Part shown: one piece after another, positions 6,752 through 14,500 of the stretch
Layout of the letters: each line of letters starts with the position of its first letter
Position numbering within the stretch: position 1 is the first letter of the stretch
DNA from: Puniceicoccales bacterium
GTDB lineage: Bacteria > Verrucomicrobiota > Verrucomicrobiia > Opitutales > JAIRKQ01
Reading direction: 5' to 3'
DNA: 16,941 nt
Assembly (NCBI GenBank): GCA_031266155.1
Contig: JAISBO010000059.1
Span: 1 to 16,941, forward strand
The notes under the pieces: model-generated
What the model was told of the DNA's origin: nothing
Seen by the model: only the letters and a program-made list of their open reading frames with translations
The model's database searches: none
Position numbers and translations under genes: made by a program

Positions 6752-6779
6752 TTGACGCAACGTAATGTTTAAATATCTA
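6750..6779 (+). promoter_or_regulatory. Sigma70-type promoter with overlapping inverted repeat
   Basis: TTGACG (6752-6757), a 16-nt spacer and TATCTA (6774-6779) place the start of transcription at about 6786, giving an 18-nt leader. A dyad ACGTTG-ACG-CAACGT (6749-6763) covers the -35 hexamer and is a good repressor-site candidate. Confidence 0.55.
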
Positions 6780-6803
6780 TCCCATAGACAAAAGGAGGAT
6801 CAA

Positions 6804-7097
6804 ATGAAGGCTTTTGATAAAATTGGTAACGAAGGAAATAGTTTTGAAATTTTTCAGCGTAAAGAAGGAGGTACGTCCATAGTTTTCAAGGTGAGTCCTG
6901 ATCTTGCAGAAAAGTTCAAGAAGTTTGCAACTCTTGTTCCGAACAATCGATTTTTTGCGGCAGCAAATGCTGCAGGTCCTGATAGGCATGCATACGTCAC
7001 AGACATTCCATTGTGGGAGCGTATGGCCACAATATGTTTTGACGTTCCTACACATAAGCAGGGTCGGCCAGTTTACAAAATTACCTCTCTAAAGTAA
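6804..7097 (+). CDS. Small basic protein of unknown function
   Basis: The product has 97 residues, is soluble and mildly basic, and I do not recognise it. The ATG at 6804 is preceded by a near-perfect Shine-Dalgarno AAAGGAGG (6791-6798) with 5-nt spacing, so the longer frame from 6765 is not the start. An N-terminal FDKIGNEGNSFEIFQRKEGG part is followed by a helix with SPDLAEKFKKFATLVPNN, an Ala-rich FFAAANAAGPDRHAYVTDI, and a C-terminal CFDVPTHKQGRPVYKITSL. No signal peptide or membrane helix. It has its own consensus-like promoter and the strongest ribosome site on the plus strand in this window, which suggests high expression. It is convergent with tgt, 29 nt away. Confidence 0.8.
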   Translation: MKAFDKIGNEGNSFEIFQRKEGGTSIVFKVSPDLAEKFKKFATLVPNNRFFAAANAAGPDRHAYVTDIPLWERMATICFDVPTHKQGRPVYKITSLK

Positions 7098-7126
7098 AGG
7101 GAAGGAAAGAATTAATACTTCTGCCA

Positions 7127-8335
7127 CTAGAAGGTTGTCCATTTTTTGAACTCATCCCTAAAAGCTTCGTTTTCTATGGATCGACGTATTGTTTCCATCA
7201 ATCGTACCATAAATCGTGCGTTGTGGATGGTCAGCAATTGCCCACCGAGCATTTCTTTTGCCTTGAACAAATGGTGAACGTACGAACGGGAAAAGTTTCG
7301 GCAACAATAGCAGTCACAGGTGTCATCGATGGGGGAAACATCTTCGCGGCAGCATGAGTTGTTCAAATTTATGAATTCTTTTCCTCCATGGAGAAATGGA
7401 ACACATAGCGCACCTCCATGACGGGCCAGGCGAGTTGGGTATACGCAGTCGAAGGTATCGATTCCATTTTTTACACCATTCCAAATATCCACAATGCCTC
7501 CGATTCCAAGTAAATGGACGGGACGGGCATGGTCAATGAGTTGTCCAATCATTTCAACTACTTCATGCATCTGGGAATTCGTTCCTCCCAGGCTACCGCC
7601 AATCGCCTGCCCAAAGAAATCGTTGTTTGCAACAAAGTCTGTACTTACCCTTCGCAAGTCCTCATAAATACCTCCCTGAACAATTCCGTAGAGGGCTTGT
7701 TGCACGTTGTCGGTTTTTTTAAACTCTGCTAGGCTGCGCAATTCCCAGCGATGGCTCCTGTCCATTGAAGACGCGGTGTATTTCCGGTCGGCATGGAATG
7801 GTGTGCATTCGTCGAGCGCTAGGATTATATCTGCTCCAAGTTTTTTTTGAACTTGGATCGATATTTCCGGGGTCAACCAATGTTTTGTCCCATCGATGTA
7901 GGAACGGAAAAGAGCACCTTCTTCCGTAATTTTCAATAGCGTACGATTGCAATGGGATGGGAAATTTCTCCGGCCCTTAATTTCATTCGCCACCCCGCCA
8001 TGTCCGAGGCTAAAGACTTGAAAACCCCCAGAATCCGTTAGCATCGGGTTGTTCCAATTCAACATTTTGTGCAATCCTCCATGCTTTGCCACAATGTCAG
8101 CCCCGGGCTGAAGCATTAAATGGTAAGTATTAGATAGCATAATTTCTGCACCCGTAGCTTTAAGGTCCGCCGTCGAAAGCGATTTCATTGCGCCCTTTGT
8201 GGCACAAAATATAAAATTTGGCGTATTAATTATGCCATGGGGTGTCGATAGGATTCCACGACGAGCCATGGTACTTTTACACCCATGGGTTATCCTAAAT
8301 GCAAAGGTACCGGCTTCCATAGTATGGGGGTGCAT
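7127..8335 (-). CDS. tgt: tRNA-guanine transglycosylase (queuine/preQ1 type)
   Basis: Tgt exchanges G34 of tRNAs with GUN anticodons for a queuosine precursor base. The 402-residue product has the full set: general acid/base Asp101 in DSGGFQVFSLG, DEC at 175-177, GIVQGGIYEDLR (218-227), the base-recognition loop AIGGSLGG (244-251), nucleophile Asp296 in DTFDCVYPTRLARHG, and a zinc site Cys340, Cys342, Cys345 and His371 with normal spacing. At the position of Z. mobilis Val233 I align Gly250, as in eukaryotic and chlamydial enzymes that take queuine. The loop and the following RPVHLLGIGG are very like the chlamydial protein as I recall it. The start could also be Met6; no good ribosome site decides. 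It is divergent from the HIT gene. Confidence 0.95.
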   Translation of the reverse strand: MHPHTMEAGTFAFRITHGCKSTMARRGILSTPHGIINTPNFIFCATKGAMKSLSTADLKATGAEIMLSNTYHLMLQPGADIVAKHGGLHKMLNWNNPMLTDSGGFQVFSLGHGGVANEIKGRRNFPSHCNRTLLKITEEGALFRSYIDGTKHWLTPEISIQVQKKLGADIILALDECTPFHADRKYTASSMDRSHRWELRSLAEFKKTDNVQQALYGIVQGGIYEDLRRVSTDFVANNDFFGQAIGGSLGGTNSQMHEVVEMIGQLIDHARPVHLLGIGGIVDIWNGVKNGIDTFDCVYPTRLARHGGALCVPFLHGGKEFINLNNSCCREDVSPIDDTCDCYCCRNFSRSYVHHLFKAKEMLGGQLLTIHNARFMVRLMETIRRSIENEAFRDEFKKWTTF

Positions 8336-8431
8336 TTGAAAAGAAATATTGCCTTTTCCAATAAAAAAATCTCCTGCAAGGCAGAAAATTTCTATGGATA
8401 AATGTTTGCAAATATGTTTCTTTTATAAAAC

Positions 8432-8782
8432 ATGGCTTCCGTGCAGGAGAAGACAATTTTTGAAAAAATAATTAGCAGAGAGATTCCAGCCGATATCGTT
8501 TTCGAAAATGATATTGCCGTGGTCATCCGAGACATTAATCCCCAGGCACCGGTCCATGCATTGATCATTCCTAAGAGAAAAATTGATAGAATTGAGGCGG
8601 CCCAGGATGAAGATGTGGAACTGCTTGGAAAATTATTGATCGTGGCAAGAGATTTTGCCAAATCCCACAATTTGATAGGATTTAGGTTGGTAATAAACAA
8701 TGGACGACAGGCAGGAGAGACCGTCCCTCATTTGCATATCCACCTATTATCTGGTAGACCAATGGCTTGGCCTCCGGGATAA
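8432..8782 (+). CDS. HIT-family nucleotide hydrolase (HinT-like)
   Basis: The 116-residue product has the HIT signature with the catalytic triad H100-L-H102-I-H104 in GETVPHLHIHLLSGRPM. The N-terminal TIFEKIISREIPADIVFEND (8-27) and HALIIPKRKIDRIEAA (42-57) are typical of the PKCI/HinT branch, which hydrolyses adenosine phosphoramidates and aminoacyl-adenylates as a dimer in the cytosol. Length is normal. TATAAA (8424-8429) ends 2 nt before the ATG, and no Shine-Dalgarno sequence is present, so the mRNA is probably leaderless or starts a little differently. It is followed by a strong hairpin. Confidence 0.93.
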   Translation: MASVQEKTIFEKIISREIPADIVFENDIAVVIRDINPQAPVHALIIPKRKIDRIEAAQDEDVELLGKLLIVARDFAKSHNLIGFRLVINNGRQAGETVPHLHIHLLSGRPMAWPPG

Positions 8783-8815
8783 TGTGGTCTATCCATCGTA
8801 TTTGGGGACAAAGAA

Positions 8816-8841
8816 AAAACCACCCGCAGGTGGTTTTGATT
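8816..8841. terminator. Bidirectional intrinsic terminator
   Basis: AAAACCACC (8816-8824), a CGCA loop and GGTGGTTTT (8829-8837) form a perfect 9-bp stem. On the minus strand it is followed by a long T-rich run (TTTTTTCTTT), making a strong terminator for the micro-ORF transcript. On the plus strand GGTTTTGATTTT follows, serving the HIT gene. Confidence 0.85.
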
Positions 8842-8874
8842 TTATAAAAATCAGATTGATTTTTCGATCGGCGG

Positions 8875-8913
8875 TTATTTCTTTTTTCCACCACCACAGC
8901 CGCAACCACACAT
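8875..8913 (-). CDS. Cys/Gly/Lys micro-ORF, 12 residues
   Basis: On the minus strand an ATG at 8913 opens a 12-codon frame, MCGCGCGGGKKK, ending in TAA. It is preceded by AAGGAGG with 5-nt spacing, the best Shine-Dalgarno match on this strand, and followed 34 nt later by a strong intrinsic terminator. Three Cys alternate with Gly, then three Gly, then three Lys. No family is recognised. Alternating Cys could bind a metal or cofactor and the Lys tail could bind nucleic acid or acidic partners; both are guesses. It lies 67 nt after the stop of the PpiD-like gene in the same direction, so it could be co-transcribed or have its own promoter. A short dyad (ATGCC-TTAG-GGCAT, 8937-8950) lies just upstream of the ribosome site. 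Confidence 0.6.
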   Translation of the reverse strand: MCGCGCGGGKKK

Positions 8914-8980
8914 AGTTCCTCCTTGTTGTTAAATTTATGCCCTAAGGCATGTGCTTCATTTTAAGGATCCAGTGAAAAGA

Positions 8981-10576
8981 TCAATATTTTTTTCCAATTT
9001 TTGATACTTGGTCGTCAAAAAAGTTCGTCAGTATAAAGTTTTGGCTCAAAAATTTTAGAATTGATTCCGCTTCCCCACGCCTATCTTTGGAAAAAATATC
9101 ATTCGTCGGAAATTTTCTGTCGACAACGGCAAACATCAGAACTTTGTCATCGTCCACGGGCATTAATTTTATATGTTCAGACCTTTTTAGAGACATTAGG
9201 GCTTCCCTATATAATTGGTCGACTTCCTTTTCTTCCATATTTCCTATGGAAATACCTTTAAAAGCATCAAATTTTAGACTATGTTTTGCAAAAATTTTTG
9301 GCAAATCTTTATCGGATGTAAGGCTATCGACAACTTCCCGGCGGATGTTTTCTATTTTATCCGTAAATTTTAGTAATTTCCGTTCCCTTAGAATATCTTT
9401 TTCGATGGTCCGTTTGGCTTCTACCAGAGAGAGCTCTTTAGCATCTTTCCTGTGTTCCAGGAAAAGGACAACGCATCCAAATGTTGCTGGACATGGATCC
9501 GTGTAATACCTGTCGTTTTCCAAATCACACACATTGAGCAGGTAGGTGGGGGCCACGCCATTCACATGGGGAAGTTTCTTTTTGGAATAGGATGCAATTT
9601 TTTCCTTCCCCATTTCAAACTTTGCCAGCGTGTTCCTAAACTCTTGGCTATTTAATTTTATATCATTCTTGTATAGTTCACTGACAAAATCTTCCGCTCG
9701 AGCATAGGCCATTTCCGTTGATTTAGCCTTCAGGTAGGCATCGAGTACGCGATCCTTTATATCTTCAAATTTAGAATCTTTTTCAAAATGATCCTTGTTT
9801 TCTTGAAAAAATGCTGCCAGCGTTTTTTCATCGGGGACAGGGACGATTTTGACGAAATCTTCACTCTGAAATTTTACCATGGAAACAGCGTGCATCGGCG
9901 GTTGCACATACCGATGGGGATGCTCATCGTAGAAATTTTTCATTTCTCCGTCGGATATATTTTTGTCGACCGTAACATCATCCGTTGTAATCGTAGCGAC
10001 CATAAAATCGTGCTCCCTATGAGACCTAGTCAAAAACGATATCACCTGTTCGTCGAAGACTATCCCATTGCCTGCCACAATGGATTCGATTTCTTTGATT
10101 TTATAATCTTCACACAAGACCTCCATCAGCCGGTCCTGCCCTACGGAGTTGAGCCTAAACGTTTCCAATAGGGCTTCATAGAGGTCGTTAGAAAATTTTC
10201 CTTTTTCATCGAGGAGAATTGGTAGTCTTTTTATATGCTTTTTCAAAGTCTCCGCCGCAGGATTCGGTATTTTGAGTTCATCTGCCAATCCCAGAGCAAT
10301 GATTCTTCTAAGGACGAAAAAATTTAAATTTTTACTAATCAATCTCATGTCTGCCGACTCCAAGATGCCGCTATAGGCAACATTGTCTGCTACTTTTTGC
10401 ATTTCGGTAGCATTTGCCAGGTTATGATTATAGCAGTAGCGTGGTTTTACCTTTGCCCTACCAATGCCCGGAGCGGCTCCTATGGTAAAAACAAATGCTA
10501 CAACTATTATAAATAGTAGAATACTAAATAACCACTTGTGGTGTTTCTGTAAAATGTTTTGCAAAAATGAAATCAT
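8981..10576 (-). CDS. PpiD/SurA-like membrane-anchored periplasmic protein
   Basis: The 531-residue product has a short cytoplasmic N-terminus with basic residues, one membrane helix at about 15-33, then FTIGAAPGIGRAKVKPR and a long periplasmic domain rich in charged helices. This is the layout of PpiD/SurA_N chaperones that help fold exported and outer-membrane proteins. The DGEMKNFYDEHPHRYVQPP segment (about 208-226) matches the SurA/PpiD pattern in which a helix ends with YxxHxxxYxxP. I see no parvulin (rotamase) GGDLG motif, so it may be a non-catalytic chaperone. A GGTGAAGG lies 10-17 nt before the ATG. It could assist the autotransporter encoded nearby, but that is inference. The micro-ORF is downstream. 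Confidence 0.7.
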   Translation of the reverse strand: MISFLQNILQKHHKWLFSILLFIIVVAFVFTIGAAPGIGRAKVKPRYCYNHNLANATEMQKVADNVAYSGILESADMRLISKNLNFFVLRRIIALGLADELKIPNPAAETLKKHIKRLPILLDEKGKFSNDLYEALLETFRLNSVGQDRLMEVLCEDYKIKEIESIVAGNGIVFDEQVISFLTRSHREHDFMVATITTDDVTVDKNISDGEMKNFYDEHPHRYVQPPMHAVSMVKFQSEDFVKIVPVPDEKTLAAFFQENKDHFEKDSKFEDIKDRVLDAYLKAKSTEMAYARAEDFVSELYKNDIKLNSQEFRNTLAKFEMGKEKIASYSKKKLPHVNGVAPTYLLNVCDLENDRYYTDPCPATFGCVVLFLEHRKDAKELSLVEAKRTIEKDILRERKLLKFTDKIENIRREVVDSLTSDKDLPKIFAKHSLKFDAFKGISIGNMEEKEVDQLYREALMSLKRSEHIKLMPVDDDKVLMFAVVDRKFPTNDIFSKDRRGEAESILKFLSQNFILTNFFDDQVSKIGKKY

Positions 10577-10658
10577 GGCTCAAATACCTTCACCGCCATA
10601 ACAGTGTTTTTCGGAAATTTTTCAAGAAAAGACCCAAACGGAACAATCATTGGTCATT

Positions 10659-10674
10659 GTGGAAAATTTTCCAC
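10659..10674. promoter_or_regulatory. Perfect 16-bp palindrome
   Basis: GTGGAAAATTTTCCAC is a perfect palindrome between the PpiD-like gene and the HTH gene. It lies 83 nt upstream of the PpiD-like start and 178 nt upstream of the HTH start. This form suits binding of a homodimeric regulator. Each half also resembles a DnaA box (TTTTCCAC), a weaker reading. Confidence 0.45.
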
Positions 10675-10719
10675 TGTAGGCGTAAAAACTTTGACCCCAA
10701 GAAAGAAAAAACCATATCA

Positions 10720-10732
10720 GTCTGATACAGAC
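10720..10732. promoter_or_regulatory. Short dyad upstream of HTH gene
   Basis: GTCTG-ATA-CAGAC is a perfect 5-bp dyad with a 3-nt centre, about 120 nt before the HTH start. A TTGACC (10691-10696) lies shortly before it with a poor -10 (TATCAG) over the dyad. It may be an operator; on its own it is modest. Confidence 0.3.
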
Positions 10733-10814
10733 ATTAGCGATCGACCAAGGCTTTGGGAAAAATCAAAAGAAATGTTCCGAGGCTTTATAGCTGTCAATCG
10801 CCTACGTATTTGGT

Positions 10815-10844
10815 TTGTTGCCACATATTAGACCAAAATACAAT
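10815..10844 (+). promoter_or_regulatory. Promoter of the HTH gene, leaderless geometry
   Basis: TTGTTG (10815-10820), an 18-nt spacer and TACAAT (10839-10844) place the transcription start at about 10851-10852, on the ATG itself. No Shine-Dalgarno sequence is present, in agreement with a leaderless mRNA. Confidence 0.5.
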
Positions 10845-10851
10845 TAATGTT

Positions 10852-11271
10852 ATGGAAATGATAGATCTAAAATGTAATACTCCAGTAATAAAATCCTACG
10901 AACATTTCTCATTTTTGCTGCCTGCCGTCCAACGGTGGTTTTCCCCAAAAGAGATGGCTGCAATAATTGGAAAGACAGATCAATACGTGCGCAATGCATT
11001 TGATAATCAAAAAATTCTTGGGCATTTATTGAATGGGAGTGCTCCGAAGGGGGAAGAAAAAAGGCGGACCTATATGATTCCTCGCGAAAATATATTGCTC
11101 TTCCTTTTTGAAACGGCAAATTTTTCGCCCGAAGACTTTATGGAAAGATTGGGTGAAATTTTGAAAAATCGATCCGTATCCCAGCTGTTGAAAATTCAAA
11201 GTCAAATAGACAACATAATCCATAGTCGAACATCGAATCTATTTGGTAGACGAGCATCAACGGATGACTAG
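10852..11271 (+). CDS. Small excisionase-type helix-turn-helix protein
   Basis: The product from ATG 10852 has 139 residues. Residues 30-56 (FSPKEMAAIIGKTDQYVRNAFDNQKIL) form a MerR/excisionase-type helix-turn-helix in which a Glu-Met-Ala helix, a Gly turn and a recognition helix are clear. A basic hairpin (KGEEKRRTYMIPRENILLFL, 66-85) makes the wing. The C-terminal 90-139 is helical and ends in a basic tail. It is most likely a DNA-binding regulator; no integrase or phage gene is nearby, so it is not clearly an excisionase. The frame reaches back to 10753, but that part is not protein-like and crosses the promoter. Its target may be the palindromes upstream. Confidence 0.72.
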   Translation: MEMIDLKCNTPVIKSYEHFSFLLPAVQRWFSPKEMAAIIGKTDQYVRNAFDNQKILGHLLNGSAPKGEEKRRTYMIPRENILLFLFETANFSPEDFMERLGEILKNRSVSQLLKIQSQIDNIIHSRTSNLFGRRASTDD

Positions 11272-11278
11272 CACTGTC

Positions 11279-11302
11279 GAGCATCGGGTTGCCCCGATGC
11301 TC
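11279..11302 (+). terminator. Strong hairpin after the HTH gene
   Basis: GAGCATCGGG and CCCGATGCTC form a perfect 10-bp stem with a TTGC loop, 7 nt after the HTH stop. No T-run follows (CCCCCTAAAC), so it is either a factor-dependent end, an mRNA-stabilising stem, or a processing site rather than a classical terminator. Confidence 0.5.
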
Positions 11303-11511
11303 CCCCCTAAACATTTCAGAAGCATTGCCCAAGGAAGCAATTTTGCAGCAGTAAAAAGAGAAAAATTAAATTCCAGCACTCCCATAATCTTATTCATATT
11401 TTTGCGCTTTTGGAATATTTCTGCCGGAGGTTTTGAATTTTTTTGAAAATTTTTACAAAAAATGTTGTCTACTCCCATTAGAATCTTATCCTCCCATCCA
11501 TACTGAGGTAT

Positions 11512-14500
11512 ATGAAAAATTTAAAAGCTTTGGGCCTAGTATTGTTTGTTTGTTGTAATGTGCCTTCGCCTCATATTCATGCGGTAGATGATAGCATTTC
11601 AACGGAAGAAAAAGTTGCCAAAACCTGGAATGGCTATAATGTCAATTTTTCAGGGAGTGGGAGCATAGCTGCAAGTCCCATCGCAGCGACCATCTCCGGG
11701 AATACAACCTTGACTTTCGGCAATGCAGCAAGCGTTAACTCCAATTTAACGACAAAGTTTGAAATGAAGGGATCTGATTATTTGGGAGCGTCAGCCCCGG
11801 AGTATCCACTGCTATCTCACATACACGCCACATCCAACGATGCAAGTGCGGTCGGCATAAAATTGTCTGGCGGAGTACAATTAATCCTAACTCCAAGTGG
11901 CTTCCCATGCGTAATCACGGCGGATTACAACCCTGCACCCAGCGCAACTGCAACATATGGTGGAGCCGTAGCCGCAATAGGCGAGAGTGTAACAACCGAT
12001 GCACAAAATGGGTCATCAACTTTGCTAAACACAGCGGTAGGGCTCATCTCTGGGACAGAGAATAAGGTAAATACTTTAGTGGCCCGCGGTGGCCTAGCTG
12101 CTAGTGGTGGAAATTACTATGGCGCTGCCACCGTCGTCGTAGGCGCCAGCCTAAATACGCGCCATAATGCGGGCACCAACACGGATGCAGGCGTGATCGT
12201 AGATAATTCTGGCGGGAATTCATGGGCCATTGGAGATTACAATGCCCTAATAGCATATTCCGGGGGCACAAAAAGTGCCACTGGTCCAGATAAATATTTT
12301 GGTTCTGCTGCTACGGTGCTGGGTGCCAGCTGTGCCAGCAGTTTTAATCAGGGCGATACGGGGCATGATAGTATTACCCCATCCAATAACGTGTGTGGAG
12401 CGGAAATGAGCAATATTACATTGGAGGTTGAAGACCACAATCTCATGGAAGCCTATGCCGGTGGCTATTGCACCCCTTTAAACACAAATGACCATTACTA
12501 TGGCTCGACTGCCACTGTTATTGGTGCCAGCTGTACTTTGGGTGGAGGCGGTGGCACTGGCCCGGCAAAGGTAACAAATATGTCCTTGACCATTGGAGAG
12601 GATAATAATTTTACTGCCTACGGCTCCGCAGCCTCAACCGTACTTGGTGCCAGCTGTGACAGCGTACACAAAGGTAGTGCAGCGATTGTCGGTGTCAGTT
12701 TGGCAGAAGAAAATGGCGTCATGGAGTGGGAGATTGGGAATGCCAATCACTTCAAATCATGTTCCGGTTTCTCTGCGGCCGTGTTCGGCGCCAGCTGTAA
12801 CAGTGGAGATCTTAGCAACTACGATGAAGCGGTTGTCTTTGGTGGAAAGTGGACCATTGGAAATAATAATACTTTCGAAGTTTATTCCGGGTCCTCATCT
12901 GCCGTTCTCGGTAGTGCCTATAACAGTGGAAACCCTAATGGTTTGGCAGGGGTCGGCGTCTACGGTGCCGCCAGTAGAGCGAATAACGATAATTTATCAA
13001 TAAGTCCGCAAGGTGAGGAGTGGACCGTTGGGGATAGTAACATATTCATATCGGCTGCCGGTGCTTCCGCCGCGGTATTTGGTAGTAGTGCAAAATCTGG
13101 GAATACTGGGATCCATGCGAGGGTAGCAAATGCCAAATGGGTAATAGGGCGAGAAAATACATTGGCGACTTCTGCCCATTACATTGCAGGTGCCGATCCA
13201 GCATACTTGCTCTTTGAAACAATGCCGAAAGACAACAATCACCCCTATGCAACTGCTTCCGTACTTGGAACTAGCTGCGATAGCACGAATGGTCGCGCCG
13301 AAATGTCCGGTGTGACGCTGACCATGGATAGGGGGAATTCTCTAACTGCGTCCGCATCCACTGGGTCGGCAGGCGGTTCCGTAGCATCGGCCAACGTAAT
13401 AGGTGCAGCTACAAGAGGCGGGGCATCCGTTGCTAATAACATGGTCGTAAACATGAACGGTGGGCAAACCCTGGCAGCTGTAGCATACTCTGCAGGAACT
13501 TCTACCGTAAATGTCATCGGAGCCGACAACACGGATAAGGGAGCAGGAATCAATGATTTTGGTTGGCGCGTGGGTATATTTGCCACCGGGACAGAAATAA
13601 CGGATGAGAGCAATACCATCGCCAGTGCCATAACTGAAAGTTCTAGGGTGAACATTTTGGGTGCAAAACTAGAAAATGATTGGTCGATTGGTAGCGGCAT
13701 AGCCACCGCGACATTAGGAAATTCTCAGGGGACCGAAACTCGCGCATTCGCACTGGGCAATGATTTCAAAATTTATATCGGCGGAATGGCCGACCCAGCT
13801 AACGTCAATGACGGTTCGACCTACGGGTTTGCTTCCATTCCGGCGAATGGGGAAACTAACGCCGTCAATATTTTAGGAGCGATCAGCAAAGCTGCGGGTT
13901 CGGCCAATGCAAATGGCTCCAGTCTCACCGTCGATAGTGCATGGCAAGCAAACACCTACGGCCCCGTTCAAGATATCGCAAGAATCGACATAAAAGGTAA
14001 TGGACAGTGGAACGTTTATGAGCCTACTTCCGGCCTTCCCGACATCCATGTCCAATCAGGCGTTCTCCACCTAGCAAGGGATGATGATTCCACAGAATTT
14101 AACAAAGTCATCGGAGAGATTGCAGGAGCAATGACCTATGTGGATCCTATAACGGGAATATCATACAAAGGTAGCGAAGGAAAGGTTGTCATCAACACCG
14201 ATAGCTATGCATGGAACGGGTCTTCCGGCGGAAGTTTGACTTTGGATACTGGCCATAAACTCACCCTCTACGTCGACAGCAGCCAAGAAGGCACTACTCC
14301 TTCCATAGAAGGAATCTCACGTCCATTTAGACAGGTGAATGGATACGTATCCATCGATGCCGGGCTGGTAGATACATTAACTTTTAATGGTGGTAAAATT
14401 GACCTCGCTAACGTTATCGAAGCGCCAGAGACCAAAACAACCGGCTATTGGCTCATCCGATCAGGGGCAAATGGAAGCGTTGCAAGCGTTGCTGAGCTGC

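Noticed and set aside
10659..10674. Reading the palindrome as two DnaA boxes and a replication origin
   Set aside because: Only two imperfect boxes are present, with no AT-rich unwinding region cluster and no dnaA or dnaN nearby.
10604..10831. 75-codon plus-strand frame upstream of the HTH gene
   Set aside because: It has no ribosome site or recognisable sequence, and it runs across the palindrome and dyad, so it is more likely a regulatory gap.
13245..13706. 153-codon minus-strand frame inside the autotransporter
   Set aside because: Its Ala/Pro/Val-rich composition mirrors the Gly/Ala/Thr repeats on the other strand; there is no promoter or ribosome site.
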